Origin: Candidatus Uhrbacteria bacterium
GTDB taxonomy: Bacteria; Patescibacteria; ABY1; SG8-24; GWF2-40-263
Direction: 5' to 3'
DNA length: 29,607 nucleotides
Assembly: GCA_016205975.1 (NCBI GenBank)
Contig: JACQSK010000001.1
Location: forward strand, 1-29,607
Under the pieces are notes generated by a model. That model saw nothing but the letters and a program-made list of their open reading frames with translations. It was not told where the DNA came from and ran no database searches. Both the position numbers and the translations under genes were made by a program. This document shows positions 13,902-21,629 of the stretch, piece by piece (position 1 is the stretch's first letter; each line of letters opens with the position of its first letter).

Positions 13902-14558
13902 TCATTTTGTCCCTCCCCACTCGTTCAAAAATTCTTGTAAGTACGTTTCCATAAACTGATGGCGACCTTGAGCGATAGCCTTGGCGGCGTCGGTGTTCAT
14001 CCGATCTTTGAGCAGCAGAAGTTTTTCGTAAAAGTGATTAATGGTTGCGCCGTTGTTATGGAAGTACTCTTCTTTGGTTTGATGAAGTGTCGGTTTATGA
14101 TCTGGATCGTACATCGTCCGATTTTTGGCTCCGCCGTAGGCAAAGGTCCTGGCGATTCCGATCGCGCCGATCGCATCGAGACGGTCGGCGTCTTGGACTA
14201 TTTGTCCTTCGAGCGTCCGCATTGGCGTGGCAACGCCTGCGCCTTTGAACGAGATCGTTGAGATGATTTCAGATATGTGCTCGATGACGCGCGACTCGAC
14301 GTGGTGCTCCGTGAGAATCTCTGAAGCCACGCGAGGACCAACAGCCTCGTCGCCTTCGTGAAATTTCCAGTCAGCCACGTCATGCAACAACGCGCCGAGT
14401 TCAACCATAAACGTGTCTGCCTTTTCCACCCCGCACAGATGCTTGGCCATATTCCAGACACGCAAAATGTGCCACCAGTCATGTGAAGAATCTCCAGCCA
14501 TCCGTGCGCGGACGTCCTGAGCGACGGATTCGATGAGTGCTTGTTGGTCCTGATTCAT
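13902..14558 (-). CDS. HD-domain phosphohydrolase
   Basis: 218 aa from ATG 14558. The order of metal ligands is clear: His in SHDWWH, His-Asp in LLHDVADWK (the HD pair), later His/Asp in the VQDADRLDAIGAIG motif. This is the YedJ/YpgQ-like HD superfamily, whose members hydrolyse nucleotide phosphates. The start codon is 3 nt after the CCA end of tRNA-Leu(UAG), so removal of the tRNA would leave an mRNA with a 3-nt leader. No SD is present. The membrane-protein gene follows 6 nt downstream. Confidence 0.88.
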   Translation of the reverse strand: MNQDQQALIESVAQDVRARMAGDSSHDWWHILRVWNMAKHLCGVEKADTFMVELGALLHDVADWKFHEGDEAVGPRVASEILTEHHVESRVIEHISEIISTISFKGAGVATPMRTLEGQIVQDADRLDAIGAIGIARTFAYGGAKNRTMYDPDHKPTLHQTKEEYFHNNGATINHFYEKLLLLKDRMNTDAAKAIAQGRHQFMETYLQEFLNEWGGTK

Positions 14559-14561
14559 AGT

Positions 14562-14646
14562 TGGTGGGCGAGGAGAGACTCGAACTCTCATACCTTGCGG
14601 TACCAGCTCCTAAGGCTGGCGTGTATACCAATTTCACCACTCGCCC
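14562..14646 (-). tRNA. tRNA-Leu(UAG) inside a protein-coding operon
   Basis: 85 nt with encoded CCA. Acceptor GGGCGAG/CTCGCCC, anticodon stem CCAGC/GCTGG around CTTAGGA (anticodon TAG), type II variable arm TACCGCAAGGTA, T-loop TTCGAGT. It begins 10 nt after the stop of the 108-aa gene and ends 3 nt before the HD gene. Confidence 0.95.
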
Positions 14647-14656
14647 AGGATCACTC

Positions 14657-14983
14657 TTACCGTCCGAGTTGAGCCGCACGCGCAAATGCCAAGAAGTAAT
14701 GGTCCATGGCCGACAATGTGCTCTGGTATTCCGAACCACCCAATACGGCATCTGCGAACATCTCACGCACACGAAGCAGTTCGCGTAAACGAGATCGGTG
14801 GCGGGTGTCCTCAATCGTGAGATCAAGGAGTTCAAATGCACGAGTGACGGCAGACCAAAAGCGTTGTTCATCACCCTGAGCTTTGCGTGCGCGACTCACC
14901 TCAGATCCAACATGTCCAAGCTGCTCTGTCAAAGTGAACTGCTGCCAGCGACCAGCGGCAAGGGAAGAATGTTGCATTGACAT
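14657..14983 (-). CDS. Conserved hypothetical protein, 108 aa
   Basis: Starts at ATG 14983, one nucleotide after the DUF5674 stop (coupled). A second ATG is at 14977. All-helical protein with Ala-Ala-Gly-Arg-Trp, then Glu-Gln-Leu-Gly-His-Val-Gly-Ser-Glu-Val-Ser-Arg-Ala, and Ala-Phe-Glu-Leu-Leu-Asp-Leu-Thr-Ile near the middle. I recall this pattern from small hypothetical proteins in uncultured bacteria, but cannot name a family. It lies directly before tRNA-Leu(UAG). Confidence 0.75.
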   Translation of the reverse strand: MSMQHSSLAAGRWQQFTLTEQLGHVGSEVSRARKAQGDEQRFWSAVTRAFELLDLTIEDTRHRSRLRELLRVREMFADAVLGGSEYQSTLSAMDHYFLAFARAAQLGR

Positions 14984-14984
14984 A

Positions 14985-15338
14985 TCATTGTGTGATTTTT
15001 TGTCGGACGATATCGATAATCTTTTTTCTGGTCTCAGGATTTTCAACACCTCTAGATCGGTTTCCTTGTCCTGGGCGTAAATTGATCATAGAGTCAAATT
15101 CGACAAATCTATCATCGTTTCCATACGCATCTGGATATAAGTTGATTCCCCACAGATTTTTTTGGTGTGAGCCGTGATTCAAAAGCAGCTGCTCGGCATC
15201 AACGTGAAGCTCAGAGCCAACCGCCATGGCTCCGGTCTCAACATCGACGACGGCTTTGACCAGATCCCCGAATCGTTCGTTCGCGAGGATTGAGAGTTCA
15301 GTAAGTGTTAAAGTTGTTTCTACGAGTTGTAATGGCAT
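14985..15338 (-). CDS. DUF5674 family protein
   Basis: 117 aa from ATG 15338. The frame is open to 15407, but a -35/-10 pair lies inside that extension and ends 9 nt before 15338, so the shorter start is chosen. Conserved blocks Phe-Gly-Asp-Leu-Val-Lys-Ala-Val-Val-Asp, Gly-Ser-Glu-Leu-His-Val-Asp-Ala-Glu and Asp-Ser-Met-Ile-Asn-Leu-Arg-Pro-x-Gln-Gly-Asn-Arg-Ser match DUF5674, a family of unknown function common in candidate phyla. First gene of an operon that continues through tRNA-Leu(UAG) and the HD gene. Confidence 0.85.
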   Translation of the reverse strand: MPLQLVETTLTLTELSILANERFGDLVKAVVDVETGAMAVGSELHVDAEQLLLNHGSHQKNLWGINLYPDAYGNDDRFVEFDSMINLRPGQGNRSRGVENPETRKKIIDIVRQKITQ

Positions 15339-15347
15339 AGCACCAAG

Positions 15348-15376
15348 ATAGTACCGTTCATGGGTCATCTCGACAA
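15348..15376 (-). promoter_or_regulatory. DUF5674 promoter
   Basis: Reverse strand TTGTCG (15376-15371), 17-nt spacer, TACTAT (15353-15348), then 9 nt to the ATG. Confidence 0.65.
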
Positions 15377-15398
15377 GGATTTCATTTTTGGGTACGCT
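15370..15398 (+). promoter_or_regulatory. Promoter of the RBBP9-like hydrolase gene
   Basis: TCGACA (15370-15375), 17-nt spacer, TACGCT (15393-15398), then 11 nt to the ATG. Its -35 overlaps the -35 of the divergent DUF5674 promoter. Confidence 0.5.
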
Positions 15399-15409
15399 CT
15401 TGACCATCT

Positions 15410-16018
15410 ATGCGCATCATCCTCGTCCACGGCTTCAACGCCAATCCCACGATGAACTTCCATCCTTGGCTCGCGCAGGAGTTGCGCGAGCGTGGGTTTG
15501 AGGTTGTTGTGCCCGAGCTTCCGCTTTCGACAAAAGAGGAGTTGAATCTCCCTGCCATCATCGAGGCGATGAAGAATCAGGTCGGATTCATCAAGTCCGA
15601 CGATATTCTCCTGGGCCATTCTCTTGGCGCCTTCATCATCCCGCAGTACCTGGAGGCCGTTGAGATGACCGAGACGCCGCGCGCGGTAATCCTTGTGGCC
15701 GCCCCATGGCACGTCTCACGTCCAGAGATGCAACGACTCTTCTTGGCCGATCTTGATGCCGAGGTACTCATGTGGAAGGCGCGCGAGTTCGTCGTCATCC
15801 ACTCGAAAGACGATGCCCTCGTTCCGTTTGAACACGGTGTGCGACTGGCCGCACAACTAAAAGCGCGTCTCGTGGAAACGACCGGCGACGATCACTACAT
15901 GGACGAGCGCTATCCGGTTCTTTTGGAGACCATCGAGGAGATCGCCAAGCGTCCATTTGAATTTGCCCCAGGGCAGAGTTTGACGGATGACTACGTTGGG
16001 ATACAGACGCTCAAGTAA
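15410..16018 (+). CDS. RBBP9/YdeN-like serine hydrolase
   Basis: 202 aa alpha/beta hydrolase without signal peptide. The oxyanion-side VHGFNANP motif is at the N-terminus, the nucleophile elbow is GHSLG, the acid is in Ser-Lys-Asp-Asp-Ala-Leu-Val-Pro, and the His is in Gly-Asp-Asp-His-Tyr. This set is typical of the RBBP9/YdeN family of small intracellular hydrolases with unknown natural substrates. Divergent from DUF5674 and convergent with rlmH (2-nt gap). Confidence 0.88.
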   Translation: MRIILVHGFNANPTMNFHPWLAQELRERGFEVVVPELPLSTKEELNLPAIIEAMKNQVGFIKSDDILLGHSLGAFIIPQYLEAVEMTETPRAVILVAAPWHVSRPEMQRLFLADLDAEVLMWKAREFVVIHSKDDALVPFEHGVRLAAQLKARLVETTGDDHYMDERYPVLLETIEEIAKRPFEFAPGQSLTDDYVGIQTLK

Positions 16019-16020
16019 GC

Positions 16021-16446
16021 TCAGTAGTGATACGTCTTCCCTGCGAGAATCGTTCCAGCTCGATAGAGCTGTTCGAGTAAAATGACGTACGCCATTTCAT
16101 GTGTGAACGTCATGGGTGAGAGCGAGAGGAGATGGTCGGCATGCGCGATGAGGTCTTTTGTAAATCCGTGTGGGCCGGCCACCACAAAGGTGAGAGGCCG
16201 CTGGCCGTGGTCGCTCCAGGTGATGAGTGTGCGCGCAAAGGCAACGGAGTCCGTCGTTTTTCCTTTTTCACTCAGGAGAATCTTGATCGAGTCGTCCCTC
16301 CACAACGGGTGTGACCCTGTCAGCTCCTTCACGATTCTGATTTCCATTCGGGCGTAGGGAGTGAGGCGTTTGTGAAGATCCCGCGCAAGTTCTAAGAGCG
16401 GCCCGTTCCTCATCTTGCCGACTTGTATGATGGTTATGGTGAGCAT
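16021..16446 (-). CDS. rlmH: 23S rRNA pseudouridine-1915 N3-methyltransferase RlmH
   Basis: 141 aa from ATG 16446, preferred over an upstream in-frame start at 16464, which would lie before the predicted transcription start. SPOUT-fold signatures: Phe-Val-Val-Ala-Gly-Pro-His-Gly-Phe as the SAM-binding knot, and the C-terminal Glu-Gln-Leu-Tyr-Arg-Ala...Lys-Thr-Tyr-His-Tyr motif. RlmH methylates pseudouridine 1915 in helix 69 of 23S rRNA on the assembled ribosome. The gene lies next to the 23S gene, pointing away from it. An extended -10 (TGCTAGGAT) ends 8 nt before the ATG. Confidence 0.94.
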   Translation of the reverse strand: MLTITIIQVGKMRNGPLLELARDLHKRLTPYARMEIRIVKELTGSHPLWRDDSIKILLSEKGKTTDSVAFARTLITWSDHGQRPLTFVVAGPHGFTKDLIAHADHLLSLSPMTFTHEMAYVILLEQLYRAGTILAGKTYHY

Positions 16447-16454
16447 ACCGTTAA

Positions 16455-16463
16455 ATCCTAGCA
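16455..16463 (-). promoter_or_regulatory. Extended -10 promoter of rlmH
   Basis: Reverse strand TGCTAGGAT ends 8 nt before the rlmH ATG. No -35 match was found. Confidence 0.45.
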
Positions 16464-16531
16464 TTTTTACTGGCTTTTACCACTGTCAGCCGTGAACCTG
16501 TCGGACTGTGGAAGAGTCGTGGACAGTTCTC

Positions 16532-16560
16532 TTGACAGCCTTTCAGGCTTCCTTTAAACT
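16532..16560 (+). promoter_or_regulatory. rRNA promoter (23S-5S)
   Basis: Perfect TTGACA (16532-16537), 17-nt spacer, TAAACT (16555-16560). The start site would be near 16567. It is the only strong + promoter before the 23S gene. Confidence 0.75.
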
Positions 16561-16566
16561 CTGGCC

Positions 16567-16924
16567 AGAAATTGAAACACGTTCTTCTTCCTTTGTCCCA
16601 AGAATTGAGGCTGGCTGTAGAGGGATTGAAGGGAGGGAGAGCTCATGGAGATCACACCTATGACGAACGTAACACAAGGTTCACGATGACAGAGCGATCT
16701 TATCGTAAACATTATGGTTACGATGAAGACCGCCCACGCGGTTTTTTCGTCCATCGTGTTTCGACGATCCACCGAAGCCTTGGCAAAGGAGGATGTGCCT
16801 TGGGTCCAGAGACGAAACTCTGTGCCGAAGAATAGAAAAGGATTCCAGATCGGCCAGAACGATCCTTCACAACTGAACCATAGGGTAGAAGAGAACAAAC
16901 GTTTCTTTGATCAAACAGAGAAGC
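16567..16924 (+). other. Pre-23S leader, no gene
   Basis: About 360 nt between the promoter and mature 23S. Open frames here have no SD and look like chance. The last bases (GAAG before 16925) continue the helix formed by the 23S ends, so this is the 5' strand of the RNase III-type processing stem. No 16S or tRNA is present. Confidence 0.65.
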
Positions 16925-17574
16925 GGTTGTAGAGCATTAATAAGGGCATACGGTGAATGGCTCGACAGAACGTGCCGATGAAGGACGTAGCAGCCTGCGA
17001 TAAGCTTCGGGGAGGTGGCAAGCAACCTTTGATCCGAAGATTTCCGAATAGGGAAACCTCATGCGGGGAATGCCGCATGGTCTTGTACTGAATACATAGG
17101 TGCAGGAAGGGAACCTGGGGAAGTGAAACATCTCAGTACCCAGAGGAAAAGAAAAAGTATTGTTCGTTTCACATTTTTACGCACGAGTTCTCGTCGCGTG
17201 GAAACGTGTAAGCGAATCCATTTCCTTAGTAGCGGCGAGCGAACAGGGAATAGCCCAAACCTACGATCATGAAGTCATGGTGAGCATCGCGACGCAAGTC
17301 AACGTGTGAACGGTGGCGAAAGGTGGAAGCCGTTGTGGCTGTAGGGGTTGTAAGGGTTACGGTCGTCTCCTTCCAGAGACGAGTGATGGTACGTGTGTAA
17401 TGAATAACAAAATCTCCTGGAAAGGAGAACCACAGAAGGTGATAGTCCTGTATGTGAAATTCATTTGCACCATCATAAGTGACATCCTTGAGTACTACGA
17501 GGCTCGTGAAACCTTGTAGGAACCTGCCGGGACTATCTGGTAAGGCTAAATACATGTTTTGATCGATAGTGAAC

Positions 17575-17607
<33 letters not shown>

Positions 17608-18223
17608 AGAGGGGAATGAAATAGTATCTGAAACCGTATGCTTACAAGGAGTCAGAGCCTGCGCAAGCGGGTGATGGCATTCCTATTGAAGAATGAGCCA
17701 ACGAGTGTGCTGTGCGTCGCTTGCTTAAGTCCTCCGGGACGAAGGCGTAGTGAAAGCGAGCGTTAACCCGCGTGATCTTTCTCTCTACTTGATTCCAACC
17801 GCGAGTTCGCGGGTAGGAGTCGAGTAGAAAGATAGAGTGTGACGCGCACACGACCCGAAACCGGGTGACCTATCCATGTGCAGGGTGAAGCGGGTGTAAC
17901 AACCCGTGGAGGCCCGAACCCACGACCTGTGCAAAAGTCGGGGATGACGCGTGGATAGCGGAGAAATTCCAATCGAACTCGGTAATAGCTGGTTCTCCCC
18001 GAGATAGTTTTTGGACTAGCGTCGGTAAATAACATAATGGGGGTAGAGCACTGAATGGGCTTAGCGGCTTCGGCTAGCGAGCCTAACCAAACTCCGAATA
18101 CCATTATGTGTTCCCGGCAGTCAGACCATGGGGGCGAAGCTCCATTGGTCGAAAGGGCAACAGCCCAGATCTCAAACTAAGGCCCCTAAATCGTCATTAA
18201 GTGTAAAAGGTGGTGAGAAGGCT

Positions 18224-18261
<38 letters not shown>

Positions 18262-19116
18262 TAAAGATAGCGTAACAGCTCACTGGTCAAGCTTTCTTGC
18301 GCCGAAAATGTACCGGGGCTAAATGACGTGCCGAAGTTGAGGGTGTCGCTCACGCTAGTGAGTGGCGCGGTAGGGGAGCATTCGTATCAGCACTGAAGCT
18401 CGTGGGTGACCACGGGTGGAGCGATGCGAAGAGAGAATGTTGGCATGAGTAGCAAAAAGACGGGTGAGAATCCCGTCCGCCGTAAATCTAAGGGTTCCTG
18501 GGCAACGCGAATCGTCCCAGGGTTAGTCGGGAGCTAAGGCGAGGCCGAAAGGCGTAGTCGATGCACAGCAGGTTATTATTCCTGCACTCTCTTTCACACC
18601 GATGCAGGGACGCGTCCTGAAATTTCCCGCGTCCTATGGCTATGACGTTGGGTGCTTCTGGGTGTCTGGTAGGGAAGTCCGCCAGGCTGAGGTTCGACCT
18701 CGAACACAGAAGTAAGCGCAAGTCTGACCGCAAGGTCGGACAAGGGGAAAGGACAGGGCGCCAAGAAAAGCTGCTAGGATTATGTGAGAGAGACCCGTAC
18801 CGGAAACCGACACAGGTAGATGGGCACGTGAATGTGCCAAGGCGTACGAGAGAACCATCGTTTAGGAACTAGGCAAAACAGCGGCCGTAACTTCGGGATA
18901 AGGCCTGGTTGCATCCGGGAGGATGCGACCCGCAGCGAAAGATCTCAACTGACTGTTTACCAAAAACACAGGTCCCTGCTAAACCGAAAGGTGATGTATA
19001 GGGGCTGATGCCTGGCCAGTGTCCGAACGTTAAGGAAGGGGGTCAAGCCCGCAAGGGCGGCAGCCTTCGACTGAAGCGCGGATGAACGCCGGCGATAACT
19101 ATAATCGTCCTAAGGT

Positions 19117-19381
19117 GAATAACACTGCCTTAGTGAGGTGAAAGACCTCCTCTTGAACTCCGATTGCCACGGAGATGTAGAGAGAAAATCTGGCTATATG
19201 CTGGAACATCTGGTGAACGCCAGACAATCAGCAGGAAAGACCCTAAGAGCAATCGAAGGGAATCCTCAGAGACTACACGCCGGACCTCGAAAAACGAGTG
19301 AAGATATAGTCCGACCTGCATGGTGACATGCAGAAGGTGACAGAAATGATCACCTCCTCCAAAATGGAGGGTAACAGTTCG
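19117..19381 (+). mobile_element. Group I intron 1 in 23S (E. coli position 1931), no ORF
   Basis: Inserted after U1931 (E. coli numbering), directly 3' of helix 69. Exon CTAAGGT (19110-19116) pairs with the internal guide GCCTTAG (19127-19133), forming P1 with the required U-G wobble at the splice site. The intron ends in G (19381). P4-P6-like AGACAATCAGCAGGAAAGACC core, R element CTCAGAGACTAC (19265-19276) and S element AAGATATAGTCC (19301-19312) are present. 265 nt, too short for an endonuclease gene. Closely related in its core to intron 2. Confidence 0.93.
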
Positions 19382-19967
19382 AGCGAAATTCCTTGACGGG
19401 TAAGTTCCGTCCTGCACGAATGGCATAACAAGTTGAGAACTCTCTCAACGATGGACTCGGCGAAATTGCAATGTGAGTGAAGATGCTCACTACCCGCGGC
19501 TAGACGAAAAGACCCCGTGAAGCTTTACTATAACTTGATCTTGGGTTCATGCATCACATGTTGAGAATAGGTGGGAGCCTTCGGGCACCAGTGAGATACC
19601 ACCCTTGTGTCGTGTGCATTCTAACCAGGCTCCGTGAAACCGGAGTCAGGGACAGGATCTGGTGGGTAGTTTACCTGGGGCGGGTGCCTCCTAAAATGTA
19701 ACGGAGGCGTTTACAAAGGTTGGCTTGGCGCGGATGGAAATCGCGCTGTAAGGGCAAACCCAGAAGCCAGCTTTACTGCGAGACCTGCAAGTCGAGCAGT
19801 CGCGAAAGCGGAAGTTAGTGATCCGACCGTACGAAATAGGACGGCGGAAGCTCATCGGATAAAAGCTACTCCGGGGATAACAGGCTAGTCTCCCCCAAGC
19901 GTCCACAGCGACGGGGAGGTTCGGCACCTCGATGTCGACTCATCGCATCCTGGAGCTGGAGAAGGTT

Positions 19968-19999
<32 letters not shown>

Positions 20000-20033
20000 T
20001 ACGTGAGTTGGGTTCAGAACGTCGTGAGACAGT

Positions 20034-20853
20034 AAAAGAAGCGACAGGTTCTGAGCTAGGGGATTTTCGTCTAAGAATAATAACGACCGTGCTGTCATAA
20101 AATTTGGCTATTTGCTGGAAACTCTGATATCTCCCTTGGAGAATGGGAGGTTCAAGAATCTCACACTACGTGGTAAACTGATTGAGTTGGAAACGTGAAA
20201 ATGTGTTGAGTGCAGACAACCAGCAGGGAAGACCAAAAGCATGTGTCAAAACTACATCCACAATACATTGTCGGATTTGTTGATGGCGAAGGGAGCTTTC
20301 ATGTGGCGATTTATAAAGATCCGCGCATGAAAACAGGAATCAAAGTGATTCCCGAATTCCATGTCAGTCAACGTGTGACCAGTCGATCCGTTCTGGATCA
20401 ATTGGTAGAGGAATTTCAGTGTGGGTATGTGAAAGCAAACCACGCAAAGAATCCTTCTGATACAACGTATGTGTATGTCGTCCGTGATCGTCATGACTTG
20501 ATGAATGTCATCATTCCATTTTTTGAAAAGCATCCACTGCAAACAGAGAAGAAAAACGATTTTCACTCTTTTGCAGAGGTTGTCAGAAGAATGGATGATG
20601 GGAAGCATCGGGATGACGAACACCTTTCAGAGATTCTTGACCTGGCTTACAAAATGAATCAGGCAGGCAAGTATCGACGGAAGAGACACACACTTTAGGA
20701 ACCCTCAGAGACTATACGCCAGACATCAGGCTCAACATTGAACCTGTAAAGATATAGTCCGAACTGTATGGCGACATACAGACCTTGTGGGAAATCACAG
20801 GGCACCTCAGCGCACATCAGCATCAGGATGAGGTTTGCAAAGTAACAGAATTG
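20034..20853 (+). mobile_element. Group I intron 2 in 23S (E. coli position 2604) with homing endonuclease gene
   Basis: Inserted after U2604 (E. coli numbering) in the peptidyl-transferase region. Exon GACAGT (20028-20033) pairs with GCTGTC (20091-20096), again with a U-G wobble at the splice site. The intron ends in G (20853). Core AGACAACCAGCAGGGAAGACC, R element CTCAGAGACTAT and S element AAGATATAGTCC match intron 1. A LAGLIDADG gene is inserted between the P4-P6 region and R. 820 nt. Confidence 0.93.
20243..20698 (+). CDS. LAGLIDADG homing endonuclease (intron-encoded)
   Basis: 151 aa from GTG 20243; an earlier in-frame GTG at 20210 (162 aa) would overlap the intron core. One LAGLIDADG motif, Ile-Val-Gly-Phe-Val-Asp-Gly-Glu-Gly-Ser-Phe, sits near the N-terminus, so the enzyme should work as a homodimer. 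A typical Phe-x-Val-Ser-Gln segment follows. Such enzymes cut the intron-less 23S allele and drive intron homing, and some also help splicing. A purine-rich GGGAAG lies 13 nt before the GTG. The frame is intact, so the element may still be active. Confidence 0.92.
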   Translation: MSKLHPQYIVGFVDGEGSFHVAIYKDPRMKTGIKVIPEFHVSQRVTSRSVLDQLVEEFQCGYVKANHAKNPSDTTYVYVVRDRHDLMNVIIPFFEKHPLQTEKKNDFHSFAEVVRRMDDGKHRDDEHLSEILDLAYKMNQAGKYRRKRHTL

Positions 20854-21188
20854 TCGGTCTCCTATCTGCCGTGGGCATCGAAAATTGAGGGAATTCATTC
20901 CTAGTACGAGAGGACCGGAATGAACGAACCTCTCGTGTACCGGTTGTCCTGCCAAGGGCAATGCCGGGTAGCGACGTTCGGTACGGATAAGCGCTGAAAG
21001 CATCTAAGTGCGAAGCCGTTCCCAAGATTAGTTTTCATTTGAGACCCCTCAGAGACTATGAGGTTGATAGGCTGTACGTGTAAGCGTCGTAAGACGTTCA
21101 GCGGAGCAGTACTAATAGGTCGAGCTCTACAACCACTTCTACGTTTGATTCATCGTCGTCAACGTCAGAATTCTCTTCTACACAAATT

Positions 21189-21328
21189 AAAGACTCCTTT
21201 GTCTTGGTGCCACTTCCTTGAGAGGCCACACCCGTTCCCATCTCGAACACGGCCGTTAAGCTCTCAGGGGCCAATGGTAGTGCGATTGCGCGAGAGTAGG
21301 TAGGCGCCAGGACAAAGGAGTCTTTTTT
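21189..21328 (+). terminator. Long stem around 5S that also looks like the rRNA terminator
   Basis: AAAGACTCCTTTGTC (21189-21203) is perfectly complementary to GACAAAGGAGTCTTT (21311-21325), and the 3' arm runs into a run of six T (21323-21328). The stem brackets 5S and may serve both for processing and termination. Confidence 0.65.
21201..21313 (+). rRNA. rrf: 5S rRNA
   Basis: About 113 nt beginning near TCTTGGTGCC and ending GGCGCCAGGAC, with the conserved CACACCCGTTCCCATCTCGAACACGG-type loop region and TGGTAGTGC. Ends are approximate. It lies 66 nt after 23S with no tRNA between them. Confidence 0.92.
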
Positions 21329-21382
21329 GATTATCTCAAAATGGGCGAGCTGCTTGCTCTTCGGTCCATTTTGAGATAATCA
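21328..21382. terminator. 17-bp perfect inverted repeat after the rRNA operon
   Basis: Arms 21328-21344 and 21366-21382 are perfect complements (TGATTATCTCAAAATGG and its reverse). A 21-nt loop contains a small GAGC/GCTC stem. It directly follows the T-run of the rRNA terminator and ends 9 nt before the -10 box of the 39-aa gene. Confidence 0.6.
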
Positions 21383-21391
21383 AATCTCTTG

Positions 21392-21397
21392 TATACT
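21392..21397 (+). promoter_or_regulatory. -10 box of the 39-aa gene
   Basis: TATACT, 7 nt before the ATG at 21405. A TTTTGA -35 at 17 nt is weak and falls inside the inverted repeat. Confidence 0.5.
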
Positions 21398-21404
21398 ATT
21401 CTTT

Positions 21405-21524
21405 ATGGAACCTGAGGCAAAAAAACCCTGTTACCTGTGCCAGATCTTCAGGACGGTTTTTGTTTTTACCTTTGGCGTGATTGTGGGCCTGGTGGGTGCG
21501 GTCATTTTTTTCGTCCCGCGTTGA
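21405..21524 (+). CDS. Small single-pass membrane protein with CxxC, 39 aa
   Basis: The frame starts ATG GAA CCT GAG and ends in TGA at 21522-21524. The N-terminal 15 residues are polar and contain Cys-Tyr-Leu-Cys. They are followed by a hydrophobic helix of about 20 residues rich in Val/Phe/Gly and a final Pro-Arg. A -10 box lies 7 nt upstream of the ATG. Family unknown. It could be a small membrane regulator or a redox/metal-binding peptide, but that is speculation. Support comes from promoter position and membrane-like composition. Confidence 0.5.
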   Translation: MEPEAKKPCYLCQIFRTVFVFTFGVIVGLVGAVIFFVPR

Positions 21525-21574
21525 CCTGAACGGCCAGGTGTTGTCAATCTTGAGATCTCTTGTAAAAAAAAGTC

Positions 21575-21600
21575 CTCCTGTTACCATACAGGAGCTTTTT
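21575..21600. terminator. Terminator before the nucleotidyltransferase gene
   Basis: Stem CTCCTGT/ACAGGAG with a 6-nt loop, then CTTTTT on +. A run of eight A precedes it, so it would work on both strands. It would end the 39-aa transcript. Confidence 0.75.
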
Positions 21601-21629
21601 GTAACCTTTCTATCCCCCCAAATTTCCCT

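Noticed and set aside
15339..15407. Longer DUF5674 start at 15407
   Set aside because: It would place the promoter inside the gene and leave 2 nt to the divergent hydrolase start.
16572..16932. Short + strand ORFs in the pre-23S leader
   Set aside because: They have no SD and overlap each other. They lie between the rRNA promoter and the processing stem.
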